Assembly (NCBI GenBank): GCA_021793015.1 | Contig: JAJYTO010000012.1 | Location: 1 to 32,504 of the forward strand | Origin: Bacillota bacterium | Lineage (GTDB): Bacteria; Bacillota; Bacilli; Alicyclobacillales; SLC66 | DNA: 32,504 nucleotides | Direction: 5' to 3' | Shown: one piece after another, positions 1 through 9,969 of the stretch | How the letters are laid out: every line of letters starts with the position of its first letter | Position numbering within the stretch: the stretch's first letter is position 1 | Notes under the pieces: generated by a model | The model's database searches: none | The model's input: only the letters and a program-made list of their open reading frames with translations | Told to the model about the DNA's origin: nothing | Program-made: the position numbers and the translations under genes

Positions 1-1
1 T

Positions 2-1213
2 CTCATCTCCAAGGCTATCATCTCAGATGGGATTGCGCCTGTCCAGTGGTATTTGCAAGAAAATTTTCTTGGAACCCTCCAACAAACCAAGCCCGTCAAG
101 GGCTCTCAACTTCATGCGTCAGCACTGGACCTACTCACTTTGTGCGAAATCAACGGCCTTCATGTACCTATTCGGCAATTGTTATTACTCGTCGCGGATA
201 TGATTCTCGGACACCCGGAAGCATCACGGGACAATATAATGAGTTGTAGCGACGTGCCTCAAATCCTGGACAAACAGAACGTTTCTGAGGGGAGTATTTA
301 CCGTAACATCTTTGGCGAAAATCTTTCGGAAAGACGAAGAGAGTCTACCGATATTTTTTCCATGTTAGGTCGATTCGGGATTGGTAACGAGTCAACGAAC
401 AGAATAGACAACGTTTTAATCTTTGGTGCTGATGATCCGGAATTGAATCCGCTTTACAAAAAATTAGTGTTAGAGGATTCATACTATGGAGCAGGCCCGA
501 GTTATCAGGCACAACAGAAGGCCTATTTAGAGGGGACGACTGAAGACGAAGGTAAAGAATTTCTGTCTAAGGTCAGATCGCAGCGTCAGAGGTTATTTTT
601 CGAAATACCAGTAGCTGATGCGACCGAACTCAAGCTATGGCAGTTGACTACGTTCCAGTATGCGGGAGAGTTCCTCAATGATGTCTATAGGGCGGTTGTG
701 GCGAATCAAAAGGTTTCTTCTAATATTAACTCAAGATTAGTCCGCGGCCTTAATAGAATCTTCACGGGTCTCTTAACAAGGACTCAAGAGGAATTGTATT
801 TGGCGACTTCAGGAAGCAACTCCCAATCTAAGGTCAGCAAGTTTTTTGAAGCGGCTATTTCAGTACCCAAAAACCGTGATGAAAGTGTTCTGGTAACTCG
901 TGACAATGCGGGGAAGGTGATTCTGCAGGTAAATCTCTCCCGCAGTCCAAATGTACCACCGGTTCAACTTCAATTAAATCTTATCCGATACGAATTCCTA
1001 TGTAGGGTCGCAGATGGGGCTCTTCCTGGAAGTTTTAGCAAGGAGTGCTACGAGGACATACTAGCGTTCAAAAGTCGGATTTTGACCCAACTACACAATA
1101 GAAGAATCGATGAACGTGATGAAGAAGATTCTATAACCAGTCTAGCATTTCAAATTGTTAAATTGACGACTAATGGGATGCTTGAAAAGAAGACTGTAGA
1201 GGTGAATACATAA
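2..1213 (+). CDS. DptF/DndF-like restriction-module protein, 5' end cut by window edge
   Basis: The reading frame is open from base 2, so the TTG at 53 in the ORF track is only an internal start and the real N-terminus lies outside the window. About 403 residues are visible. No Walker A motif is seen here; in DptF-type proteins the P-loop is N-terminal and would be in the missing part. The visible part has a helical stretch (LLLLVADMILGHP), an arginine-rich RSQRQRLFFEIP segment, and a C-terminal LQLNLIRYEFLCRVADG block. These resemble the C-terminal half of DNA phosphorothioation-dependent restriction protein DptF as I remember it. The stop codon overlaps the start of the next gene (TAATG), so the genes are probably translationally coupled. 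The assignment rests mainly on gene order F-G-H and on the large FtsK-like third protein. A different three-gene defence system with related ATPases is possible. Confidence 0.5.
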   Translation, partial: LISKAIISDGIAPVQWYLQENFLGTLQQTKPVKGSQLHASALDLLTLCEINGLHVPIRQLLLLVADMILGHPEASRDNIMSCSDVPQILDKQNVSEGSIYRNIFGENLSERRRESTDIFSMLGRFGIGNESTNRIDNVLIFGADDPELNPLYKKLVLEDSYYGAGPSYQAQQKAYLEGTTEDEGKEFLSKVRSQRQRLFFEIPVADATELKLWQLTTFQYAGEFLNDVYRAVVANQKVSSNINSRLVRGLNRIFTGLLTRTQEELYLATSGSNSQSKVSKFFEAAISVPKNRDESVLVTRDNAGKVILQVNLSRSPNVPPVQLQLNLIRYEFLCRVADGALPGSFSKECYEDILAFKSRILTQLHNRRIDERDEEDSITSLAFQIVKLTTNGMLEKKTVEVNT

Positions 1214-2769
1214 TGTCGGAACGATTGCCTCGCCCCCAGAAAATTGATTCTGACATGTGGGTTGATGAAGCGATATGGGGACATCGCTTATACGATGAGC
1301 AGACTCCTTGGCTTTGTTTTATGGAATTCTTAAATGTACTAGATGCTGAAATCAGGGCAAACCGTGGACTAGCGGAAGATGTGGGCAACCGTAACTCCTT
1401 ATTATATTCGCCGAAATCTAGACTTTATCTCAGACATATACTCTTCAATAGCCCGCAGATGTCGTTAATTGTTAAACAGCATCCGAACGACAACGATTCG
1501 CAATGGGGTACATGGATTGGGTCAATGATAGGTGTTATGGGTGGGATAGCTAACCCGGATTTGACCTATCTACGTAATCGTTTTCTTGATTTTGACAAGT
1601 TTGTTGAGGTTGTTGAGTTCGTACGTTCTTCGACTATTGAAGGAGAAAACAATAAACGTTGGAGTTCCCAATTCATTTTCCCATACGGACCGGATTGTTT
1701 GTACGAGGATTTAGACGTGAAGGAAGACAACGTTTCATCAGACAGACGTTTTTTTGCTCGCGCGGGAGAGTTACTGTACTTAATGCTTTGTCGGAGCGGT
1801 CGAGGACCGGAGATTTTAGACCAAGTGTCCTCAAAGATTCTAAACTCTGAACATAAACTTAATCGCTTGGTTGCTGTTTTACAGCCGCCAGTTTCAACGC
1901 AAGAGTATCAAGGAACTCGAACTAATACTTACTTACCCTATGCTGTTCTTGAGGAGTACCGAAATCTTGCAGAGGACTGGTTATGCCTTTTTAGATGCAA
2001 CCTTTCGGCGTATGATTACGTCCCGTACTTAGTTGATCTCACTGGGCTGCATATGATCATATACAGTCTACGGCAGGCTCTTGAATTGATTGGGTTTGAT
2101 GAACAACCTTCATTTGTACTAGAAATTGTCGCACCTCGGAAAACCGTGATAAGGGATTTGGCCTCAGAGTCTTTCGCTGAGAACAACATCCTCTCCCGTA
2201 GAGCAGTTGAGGCTTACATAAACAGTATTAAAGAAACCGAGCAATGGACTATTGCAGTTGAGGATAACGATATAACTGACATTAGAGCCCTAATGAAAGA
2301 AACCTTTGCGTGGCCAAAAGATAGTAAAGACCACTCCCTTGATCACTTTCATTCTCCGGAAGAAATGTTCGATACATTTGCTGAAGCCGTCGAAAGGCGA
2401 CATCAGCAACATGTGAGCAAGTTCCATGGGGTTTGGGGAAGAGAGATAGGCCTGTCTTCGAGACGTGGCAGCCGCCGGGTGCGATATGCCCCCCATGATT
2501 CACTCTTAAAGACCCTTGTTCTGGTGGTAGTACAGGAGAGGATGGAATTCAAAGAGTTCTTAGAAGCAATTTACCTAAAGTATGGATTCATTATTGGCCA
2601 CCGTCAGGCAGGTAAGTACATTGAGAATGGCCGCGCTGACCAAGCTGATTTTGAAGAGAATTCCAAACGCCTCGAGCAACGGTTGTCGAGTATGGGACTG
2701 TTGAAGAGATTGTCGGATGCCTGCGCATACGTCGAAAATCCTTTTGCTATTCGGGGGACTAATAAATGA
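1213..2769 (+). CDS. DptG-like middle subunit of the restriction module
   Basis: This 518-aa soluble protein starts at an ATG overlapping the previous stop and ends overlapping the ATG of the next gene (ATGA). It therefore sits inside one tightly coupled operon. I recognise no catalytic motif. The N-terminus carries a distinctive DEAIWGHRLYDEQTPW block at residues 18-33, and the C-terminal third is basic (SSRRGSRRVRYAPHDSL) and could contact DNA. Its position between a DptF-like and a DptH-like protein makes DptG the natural guess. As I recall, typical DptG proteins are closer to 400 aa, so this one is long. The family call is inference from context, not from a motif. Composition is AT-rich like its neighbours. 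Confidence 0.4.
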   Translation: MSERLPRPQKIDSDMWVDEAIWGHRLYDEQTPWLCFMEFLNVLDAEIRANRGLAEDVGNRNSLLYSPKSRLYLRHILFNSPQMSLIVKQHPNDNDSQWGTWIGSMIGVMGGIANPDLTYLRNRFLDFDKFVEVVEFVRSSTIEGENNKRWSSQFIFPYGPDCLYEDLDVKEDNVSSDRRFFARAGELLYLMLCRSGRGPEILDQVSSKILNSEHKLNRLVAVLQPPVSTQEYQGTRTNTYLPYAVLEEYRNLAEDWLCLFRCNLSAYDYVPYLVDLTGLHMIIYSLRQALELIGFDEQPSFVLEIVAPRKTVIRDLASESFAENNILSRRAVEAYINSIKETEQWTIAVEDNDITDIRALMKETFAWPKDSKDHSLDHFHSPEEMFDTFAEAVERRHQQHVSKFHGVWGREIGLSSRRGSRRVRYAPHDSLLKTLVLVVVQERMEFKEFLEAIYLKYGFIIGHRQAGKYIENGRADQADFEENSKRLEQRLSSMGLLKRLSDACAYVENPFAIRGTNK

Positions 2770-5700
2770 GCCATGTTGACCTAATTGGACGGGTTGCAAC
2801 TGAATTTTTACGCCGCTCACTTCTACGAGACAACGCGGATCAGAATGACGGGGTATCTAGATATCTCTTAGATCGACTGACGGGCGAACAGGTCGCATGC
2901 ATCTGCAATACACTTTTGGAAGATCCATTCCTGAATTCAATGATTGATTTAAAGGTCCCCCGAAAGTTAGTGGGCGGTTTCGAGTTACCAAGTGAAGTAC
3001 TTACGGATGAGAGAACTACTTATTGGCGTAATGCCCCTTGTGATAAGGACGCAATATTATTAGCCAATACAAGTGATGATCAAGGGCAGTCGCTTCGAGA
3101 TATCACTGCAATTAGTGCAAGCGATTTAAAAGGCACGCCTGATCTTTGGGTAAGCGTGGCGGCTAAAGACTTACCGCTAACTGAAGATCAAAAAAAATAC
3201 TGGGAAAAAGCCTTGAGTGGGCTTAGAGAGGCCAATGATTGCAGTCTTGAACAATTTAGTGCATATGTGGTTAAGGTGCACGACATTATTGCTTTAGAGG
3301 GGATCCCGGTGGTGCGGGCTTTAGGCTGGGCGCTTCCAGCATTACGTATCCCTCGTGACTCTACGTTTTTTGAATCTATTTCTGAGAAGTCTCTAGGGTA
3401 CGTTTCAAAGTGGCGCCAAATGTTCGCTAATGCCTACAGCAAACGAGGATGTTATCTTTCTAAACAAAACCCTAATCGTCAAATAATCAACAATGAAGAT
3501 ATTTGGGAACCCTATCAAAATGTAAAAGACCAAATATCAGCAGATTACCATGAGTTTATTGAAGAGTTCATTCAGTGTAAGGAAACGTGGTCATCGGCGA
3601 CAGATCGTTTGGCAGAGTTGGAATGGGAAAGTGATAACATTGGTCTCATTTTTTCGGGCCTGCGAGTCGTGAAACTTGACTTGTCGTCCAGAACGATTCA
3701 GTTTTATGCTGATGAATTCCCGGATTCACTGTCCCAAGATGACTTGCAATATCTTGAGGCTCTTCGTAAACGTAAAGGCTCACGTGATGAAGATAAGGAC
3801 TTTTATGAAGATCACAGACATGAACTTGAAATGGATCGTGCGCTGAAATCACTCTGGGAGAAATTCGTTTATGGGAAGCCCATAGAGTGTACAGATTTTT
3901 TGGTCGGTCTAGTCACAGCCGTGCAAAGACTATTTGCGCAATGTGACTACACAACAGGACTTAAGGAACTCAGAATTAAGACCAGCAAGGGAAAAGGTCA
4001 AAAACAGTGGCTCGACATCAACGAAGATGTTGGCTTGTATTTTTGTACTGCATATCGTGGAATTGAAAAACTAACCAGCAACCATGTCGTATGGGATACC
4101 AACTGGTTATTTAAGTATGATGAATTAATTGTACAAAGAAGGAACCGAAACGACTACAAAAAGAACACTTCGTCAAGCAAAACTTCCACAAAAATTGCAT
4201 TTCATGTGGAACTTGTGTATACGGATCTTCAAGGTAACCATCACAAGAACATTGTAAGCTTAGACTGGAACTATCGGGTTGCTGTAATCGGCCTGGAACT
4301 CTTTGATGACTTAGAGAGGCTTGCTAGTCACCCATTTTCGTATTCTTCGGTTGGCATAAATCCAATTAGTAAGAAGGGCAAGTTGCAAAATATATCCCTT
4401 AACGACATCACTACCTTGCGGGCTGTTTATGGGCAGGATCGTGGTTCATTAGTCTCCACTTACAAGCGGTCAATTGATTTGAACAAGATCTTTTTGAAAG
4501 AAGTAAAAAATGGACTCGACCACGCGCGTTTGTCACAGCAGCAATACGTGTCTCTTCAAACTAGGTGGAAGACGTTTGCTGAGCTGTATTCTAAGGCTAT
4601 CTCTTCTTGGAAGGATGAGGGGATATCATCTGAATTACTCATAACCCAAGTCGATGCTTACGAGGCCTTGCTTGACGAACTTCGAACGAGTGCATTAAGA
4701 GACACCAATAGAATTCATCTGTGGCATCCTGTTATTCAATTAGGCAACATCCAAATAGAAGGTAACAACCCTGCTTCAATCATCGCGCCTTGGCACCCGC
4801 TTCGCATGGCTGAAAGGGCTGTTAAAATAAGACAGGTTGTTGCATTGATCAACTATGTTCTGAAGTCAGACGATGTGGATTTCGGAGATCCACAGTTATT
4901 TTTTAGTGATCTTTGTTTGGAACTCTCCCAGCCTTACTACCCGGAGGTCACGGTCGGCTTTCAAGGGGATCAGGCATATATAGTTGCTTTGTCTGATACG
5001 GTAAATGACTACAGCCTCATGGAGTCTCCAGTACGGGAATTTGACGATAATGAGACAAACGAAGATCCTCGTGAGGCGACCGAAAAAGTACTGACGGTGG
5101 TCAATAAGTACATCGACTTGCAACCTCATGAGAAGGCGAACTTGAGTATCGCACTGTTTAACTGCGACTCCACCCGTTTACCTCAATCTATTGTCAATGG
5201 TATTTCAGCACTCAATGACCACGAGGAAGAGGTTCGATGTCAGGTCATTTTGAGGCACCGAGACCTCAATAAATTGAGTGACTTGTACATGAAAATGATT
5301 GAAAGTGCAGACCAAGACCCCGACCTGATGGTTGCCAGTGAAATCTCCAAGGATTTTATGGCTCGTTTACGGATCGGGGTCATGGCGGATGCTGCCCCTA
5401 TTTCAAGTAATGCAGATGGTAAACCGGTCGACATTGTGTTCCTTCAGGACGTAATATCCAGAGAATCGAAATTGGTTTGGGTTGAGGTTCAGCCAACCGT
5501 GATCCCACGTTTGTTGGAGCATGTTCCACCACGTTGGGGAAAGCGAAAGTCTGCGGCCAAAGATGAATTGAAATCTACCGCCTTTCTCGTGTCGCCAAGC
5601 CAATCTTCTAGTGGTTGGTCCTATCTGAGGACTGTGCATGCAATTTTAGTGGGGGAAGAGTCAAGGGAAGATGTTTTCTTATTACCTGCAAGACAGATTT

Positions 5701-8057
5701 CTTTTCAAAATGAGAAAACGAAGGGACTGTTTGAAGAAGCACATACTCTTGGCGAGTGGGTTATAAATTCTGACTCACTCCTTGAACCTCGACTGTTAAA
5801 GAACCAAGGGGTTCAAGTTATCAAGTATCAACATAGTCGTACTCAAGGCCCCAGTATGGTTGTATCTTCCAAGTCTCAATTAAACATGCTTAAAGTACTA
5901 GTGAAACGCAGGTTAGCTGCACTCAATCTTGCGCTTACCGATGAAGACTTAAATCAGCTCACAAGCGATTTTATTGATGATGCCAACAGTGTTTCTGGAG
6001 ACATAGTTTTACGTGCTGCCAAGAGAGGTGTTTTTGCCAGTGAATTGCTTGGGGTTGTACTCAGCAAGACTTTGATCACTAGTGACATTGTCGAACGAAG
6101 TCCAATAAGTTGGTTTTTTTTGGACGATTACGCTTCGTGGTTGGGACAGAAAGAAGAGCAAATTGCCGACATTTTGGCGTTGTCTCCATACATTAAAGAG
6201 GGTAAACCCTGTCTCACCGTGATCATCTCTGAGGCTAAGTACGTTGATGCTAAGGGAGCGGCAGAAGCCAAGCGAAATTCTCAGAAACAGTTGAGGGATA
6301 CAGTATCCCGGATGTACAACGCCATTTTTGGATCCCCTGGGAGGCTTGACCGTGATCTGTGGCTGTCGCGCCTCAGTGATCTTGTTAATGATAGTACGGA
6401 GATCCCGGCTGATTCAACATTGACCATCGAGACATGGCGCGAAGGGATACGGAATGGAACTATACCAATTGTGCTGAAAGGATACTCGCACATCTTTGTT
6501 TCTTCGCCGGACGGTCACGTGGACAGCGAGCGATACCAACTCAGCAATGTCGAGGGATGTTTTCAGGAAGTATACTCACGGGATAAAGTGAGGGAACTTG
6601 TTCTTGCCTACGTTAAGGGGCAGACTGTGCTTCCAGTTCGTGAAAAAATCGGAGATGACAAGCCTTGGTTAAAGGTTAATATGCAACTTCCCGCGTCACG
6701 TGTTAATTTGCTCGGAGACAAGTCAGAATTACCAATACAATTGAGTGGAGAGTTAGCTGACACAACCAATGTAGGTCATGCGGAAAGCAATTCTCTCGGT
6801 TTGACCAATGGAGTTGGCAGCAACTCAGGCACACACTTTGAAGAACAGGCTCCCGAAGATGATACTTCTAATGTCGAGGCTGGCTCGATAAACGAACAAT
6901 TGATTGAATGGATTGCAGACAATCAGGATTCACATGAGTCAAATGCCGAAGCCGAGACTTGGGCGACTGAGGTTGTAAACACCTTGAGAACTGCACTGAT
7001 AAGTTACAGTCTGCAGGCCAAGGTTTTGGACAAGAGACTAACTCCCAACGCTGTCATTGTGCGACTCAAAGGTTCGGACCAGCTTAAAATTGACGATATA
7101 GAAAAGAAGCGTTCTCAGTTACTCACTACTCATGCGATTAATATCATTAACATAATGGCTCACCCGGGGGAAATTGTTGTATCTATTGCTAGACCCAAGC
7201 GTGAAACAATCACACTGCCTGAGGTTTGGAGACGTCGTAAACTTCTTGAAGACAGCAAGGGTATGAACATGAGTTTCATTGTCGGCATAAAGGAAATTGA
7301 CGGTGAAATTTTGTATTTGAATCTTGGTGGGCCTTTTTCAGGACTAGAGCAGCATGCACCACATACGTTGATCGCAGGGGCGACAGGCAGTGGGAAGTCC
7401 GTGCTTCTTCAGAATTTGATTCTAGATATATGTGCGACAAATAGCAAAGAATTAGCCAAGATTTATTTAATTGACCCGAAGTTTGGTGTTGATTATCAGC
7501 ATCTTGAAGAACTGCCTCACTTATCTGAGGGGATTATTATCGAACAAGATAAGGCCATCGAGACACTAGAATATCTCGTTCAAGAGATGGACCGAAGATA
7601 CCTTGAGTTTAGGAGTCAGAAAGTGAGTAACTTACGCGATTATAATGCAAAGATGCAGGATAAAGAAAAATTACTGCTCTTGTTCCTTATTCACGATGAG
7701 TTCGCAGAATGGATGTTGGTTGACACCTACAAGCAATCTGTATCTGCCTCAGTTCAACGGTTAGGAGTAAAAGCACGTGCTGCAGGAATACATCTCATTT
7801 TTGCTGCCCAACGCCCGGATGCCAATGTTCTGCCTGTCCAGTTGCGCGACAACCTTGGGAATCGATTAATTCTGAGAGTAGAAAGTGTTGGTACTTCCGA
7901 AATCTCATTAGGTGAGAAAGGGGCGGAACGTCTCTTGGGAAAAGGCCATTTGGTAGCAAGGCTTCAGGGCGAGTCTAGTTTGATATATGCACAGGTTCCA
8001 TTCCTGTCCAGCGAGGGTTTATCAGAGATAGCAGATTTAATTGTGCGAAAGGCATAG
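2766..8057 (+). CDS. DptH-like giant protein: PD-(D/E)XK-like nuclease plus FtsK/HerA-type ATPase
   Basis: This protein has 1763 residues, the size expected for DptH of Dnd restriction modules. The first 1000 or so residues are of unknown fold, with a region (ILLANTSDDQGQSLRD) that resembles the N-terminal part of other large defence ATPases. Around D1135 and E1156-A-K1158 there is a D-x20-ExK pattern (EQIADIL ... VIISEAKY) followed by KQLRDTVSRM, which is what a PD-(D/E)XK nuclease core looks like. An acidic low-complexity linker lies at about 1340-1400. The C-terminal ATPase has Walker A GATGSGKS near 1538-1545, Walker B LFLIHDEF near 1640-1646 and the FtsK/SpoIIIE-like AAQRP ... LRDNLGNRL ... 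LLGKGHLVARL signature after 1678. The likely role is an ATP-driven DNA translocase-nuclease that restricts unmodified DNA. ATG at 2766 overlaps the upstream stop. Functional linkage to phosphorothioation is inference, since dndABCDE are not in the window. Confidence 0.6.
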   Translation: MSHVDLIGRVATEFLRRSLLRDNADQNDGVSRYLLDRLTGEQVACICNTLLEDPFLNSMIDLKVPRKLVGGFELPSEVLTDERTTYWRNAPCDKDAILLANTSDDQGQSLRDITAISASDLKGTPDLWVSVAAKDLPLTEDQKKYWEKALSGLREANDCSLEQFSAYVVKVHDIIALEGIPVVRALGWALPALRIPRDSTFFESISEKSLGYVSKWRQMFANAYSKRGCYLSKQNPNRQIINNEDIWEPYQNVKDQISADYHEFIEEFIQCKETWSSATDRLAELEWESDNIGLIFSGLRVVKLDLSSRTIQFYADEFPDSLSQDDLQYLEALRKRKGSRDEDKDFYEDHRHELEMDRALKSLWEKFVYGKPIECTDFLVGLVTAVQRLFAQCDYTTGLKELRIKTSKGKGQKQWLDINEDVGLYFCTAYRGIEKLTSNHVVWDTNWLFKYDELIVQRRNRNDYKKNTSSSKTSTKIAFHVELVYTDLQGNHHKNIVSLDWNYRVAVIGLELFDDLERLASHPFSYSSVGINPISKKGKLQNISLNDITTLRAVYGQDRGSLVSTYKRSIDLNKIFLKEVKNGLDHARLSQQQYVSLQTRWKTFAELYSKAISSWKDEGISSELLITQVDAYEALLDELRTSALRDTNRIHLWHPVIQLGNIQIEGNNPASIIAPWHPLRMAERAVKIRQVVALINYVLKSDDVDFGDPQLFFSDLCLELSQPYYPEVTVGFQGDQAYIVALSDTVNDYSLMESPVREFDDNETNEDPREATEKVLTVVNKYIDLQPHEKANLSIALFNCDSTRLPQSIVNGISALNDHEEEVRCQVILRHRDLNKLSDLYMKMIESADQDPDLMVASEISKDFMARLRIGVMADAAPISSNADGKPVDIVFLQDVISRESKLVWVEVQPTVIPRLLEHVPPRWGKRKSAAKDELKSTAFLVSPSQSSSGWSYLRTVHAILVGEESREDVFLLPARQISFQNEKTKGLFEEAHTLGEWVINSDSLLEPRLLKNQGVQVIKYQHSRTQGPSMVVSSKSQLNMLKVLVKRRLAALNLALTDEDLNQLTSDFIDDANSVSGDIVLRAAKRGVFASELLGVVLSKTLITSDIVERSPISWFFLDDYASWLGQKEEQIADILALSPYIKEGKPCLTVIISEAKYVDAKGAAEAKRNSQKQLRDTVSRMYNAIFGSPGRLDRDLWLSRLSDLVNDSTEIPADSTLTIETWREGIRNGTIPIVLKGYSHIFVSSPDGHVDSERYQLSNVEGCFQEVYSRDKVRELVLAYVKGQTVLPVREKIGDDKPWLKVNMQLPASRVNLLGDKSELPIQLSGELADTTNVGHAESNSLGLTNGVGSNSGTHFEEQAPEDDTSNVEAGSINEQLIEWIADNQDSHESNAEAETWATEVVNTLRTALISYSLQAKVLDKRLTPNAVIVRLKGSDQLKIDDIEKKRSQLLTTHAINIINIMAHPGEIVVSIARPKRETITLPEVWRRRKLLEDSKGMNMSFIVGIKEIDGEILYLNLGGPFSGLEQHAPHTLIAGATGSGKSVLLQNLILDICATNSKELAKIYLIDPKFGVDYQHLEELPHLSEGIIIEQDKAIETLEYLVQEMDRRYLEFRSQKVSNLRDYNAKMQDKEKLLLLFLIHDEFAEWMLVDTYKQSVSASVQRLGVKARAAGIHLIFAAQRPDANVLPVQLRDNLGNRLILRVESVGTSEISLGEKGAERLLGKGHLVARLQGESSLIYAQVPFLSSEGLSEIADLIVRKA

Positions 8058-8318
8058 AAGAAACTTTCCCTTAAGCGTGTCAGCAAGCTGTTGAATGAAT
8101 ACGGTGATATTTTGTAGACTACGATATCAGTTAGTAGCCCACATCGCGTGTGACGGGAGAAGTCGCACACCGGACGCGGGAGTTGATCCCACACTGTTGT
8201 GCGGCGCGGCATATTACGATCAACAAGGGAACGGCGGCGTATCGGCGGAAAACTGTTCGGCGCATTTGTGTAACCAGTGCGCCGTTTTCATCGTCTATAT
8301 TGAAAATGTGGGAGGGAC

Positions 8319-9716
8319 GTGACGGCCATCATGAAGGTTACCAGCCTGCGATCACTGCTCTATGTCACATTGTGCGCCGTCTTCGGAGGATTTCTTTTCC
8401 ATAGCGCTGGCGCGTGGAAGACATCCGCTTCCCCTGCGGCGCATGCGCGCCAGAGTGGCCGGTTGCATGCGAAAGCGACGACGCTGGGACTGCCTTTCGG
8501 GGTGCCCAATCCAGACTTCTGGTGGGCGATTCCGACGTTGGAACGCCAGGGTCTTCCGGTTATTTTGCCTGCGTGGCTCCCCTATGAAGGCCCATACAGC
8601 TATACGTTCAATCCAGCCTTGTACAACGGCATGCCGCCGATCAGCATCACCCCGCCGACGCGCTGGCTCGCGGCCGGCATTTCCGGCGTCGGCTACTCCA
8701 TTGGCGTCGGCAATGTCCGCGAAGAGGGCGCCGCACCGCTTTTGGGTGTAACGCCCGCCGGCAAAACCCTGACGCCTCCTGCGCATACGACCGTTCCCTT
8801 GACCCTGTCCTCACCGTATACGCAGTCGACTGACGGCCGGATGACCCCTCCTTTTGGCGTCACCGTCATCAGGCTGGCAAAACCAGTTCTTTTGTACGGA
8901 CTGCCCGTATCCATTGACCATGGGATCACCGCCCGCGTGAGCTGGTCCGTGTCTTACGGCACCATGGGAAATTGGACCACCGTCAGCTTCGAAGATCACG
9001 GATACCTGGTCATGTTGCACTGGCCCCATTTCAATGACAGGACCGCCGTAGAAATCGCCCGCAGTCTGGTCATTGTGAAAATGCCCAGTCGCCTGCGAAT
9101 CACATTTGGCCATGACAGTTTGACGATGCAGCCCATCCTGGGATGGACACCCCAGATGACATTGCGACGGGGGGAGGCTTGGGGATATCGATATCAGATC
9201 AACCATCTGGTTCACAGCATGCCGGTCGAATCTGTGCCCGCCCTTTCACCTTCGCCGAAAACACCCTATCTGCCTGCGCTGCCCGCGTCTCAGATTGCCT
9301 CCAGCACTGGAGGCATGTCATACGTCGTCGAAGGGATGCGCACAGGTCTCCATACGGTCTACGGCAACGGTCGTTCCGTGGTGCTAATGCCCGCAGTGTT
9401 GCCCAAGCCGTTCGCGTCATTCTGGCCAGGGGATTTCCAGGGGGACAGCGTCTCAAACCGCTATCTGTTGACGGCGCATCAGAAAGGCAGTTCAGCCGCC
9501 TTCTCGCTCGCGGGTTCCGACGGATCGCACATGCCGAGGCGTGGTTTGACGGTCCACACGAAGTTTGGTCCGGGCGCACTCAGCCGCACAGCCAACAGCG
9601 CAACCATCGCATTTGCTTCCTACGGGGCAACATTTACGATCACTGTGAGTGGCCTGGGCGCCGCTAACAGCAAAGTGGCTCTGGAAATTGTCGATGGTCT
9701 CACGAGAGTTCAGTGA
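8319..9716 (+). CDS. exported protein of unknown function
   Basis: This 465-aa protein is predicted to be secreted. A short basic start is followed by a hydrophobic stretch (LLYVTLCAVFGGFLFHSAGA), giving a signal peptide with probable cleavage near residue 32. The mature part is rich in Pro, Gly, Ser, Thr and aromatic residues, suggesting a beta-rich extracellular domain. No catalytic motif is recognised. Two starts are possible: GTG 8319, only 3 bases after GGAGG, and ATG 8331, about 15 bases after it. Neither spacing is ideal. The reading frame has high GC at third positions, unlike the preceding restriction genes, so it probably belongs to the host backbone or came from another source. It is followed by a 10-bp tandem repeat array and another exported protein, so the two may act together at the cell surface. 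Confidence 0.6.
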   Translation: MTAIMKVTSLRSLLYVTLCAVFGGFLFHSAGAWKTSASPAAHARQSGRLHAKATTLGLPFGVPNPDFWWAIPTLERQGLPVILPAWLPYEGPYSYTFNPALYNGMPPISITPPTRWLAAGISGVGYSIGVGNVREEGAAPLLGVTPAGKTLTPPAHTTVPLTLSSPYTQSTDGRMTPPFGVTVIRLAKPVLLYGLPVSIDHGITARVSWSVSYGTMGNWTTVSFEDHGYLVMLHWPHFNDRTAVEIARSLVIVKMPSRLRITFGHDSLTMQPILGWTPQMTLRRGEAWGYRYQINHLVHSMPVESVPALSPSPKTPYLPALPASQIASSTGGMSYVVEGMRTGLHTVYGNGRSVVLMPAVLPKPFASFWPGDFQGDSVSNRYLLTAHQKGSSAAFSLAGSDGSHMPRRGLTVHTKFGPGALSRTANSATIAFASYGATFTITVSGLGAANSKVALEIVDGLTRVQ

Positions 9717-9730
9717 CTCTCGCCAACGCC

Positions 9731-9846
9731 AACGTGCGCCAACGTGCGCCAACATGTGCCAACATGTGACAGCGGCAGACAGCGGCAGACAGCGGCAGAC
9801 AGCGGCAGACAGCGGCAGACAGCAGCAGACAGCGGCAGACAGCGGG
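9731..9846. repeat. two adjoining arrays of 10-bp tandem repeats
   Basis: Four units of the type AACRTGYGCC (9731-9770) run directly into seven units of AGCGGCAGAC (9771-9840; one unit has AGCAGCAGAC) and a partial eighth. All eleven stay in the same 10-bp phase although the two sequences differ. The array starts 14 bases after the stop of the upstream gene and ends about 124 bases before the likely start of the next. The ORF track reads through it in several frames, which is an artefact of the periodicity. Confidence 0.95.
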
Positions 9847-9969
9847 AACACTGCGCCCTCCCACAAGATTGCTCAAGCAACCTTGGAGCGCGAACACTGC
9901 TTAGGTCAGACCCTTCGGGGAACCTATTGCGTCTATTCATCTGCAAGACGCAGAGGATGGTGCAAAACA

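Noticed and set aside
8058-8318. Weak hairpin GGCGCA ... TGCGCC (8259-8283) after the large restriction gene
   Set aside because: A stem of six with a 13-base loop and only four T's is too weak to call a terminator. The gap holds nothing else that I can support.
8352-8786. 144-aa minus-strand ORF opposite the exported-protein gene
   Set aside because: It is arginine- and proline-rich and lies fully antisense to a gene with good codon use and a signal peptide, so it is a shadow.
9731-9846. Iteron or CRISPR-like array
   Set aside because: The units are only 10 bp, in contact and without spacers, so it is neither a CRISPR array nor a plasmid iteron of the usual 17-22 bp.
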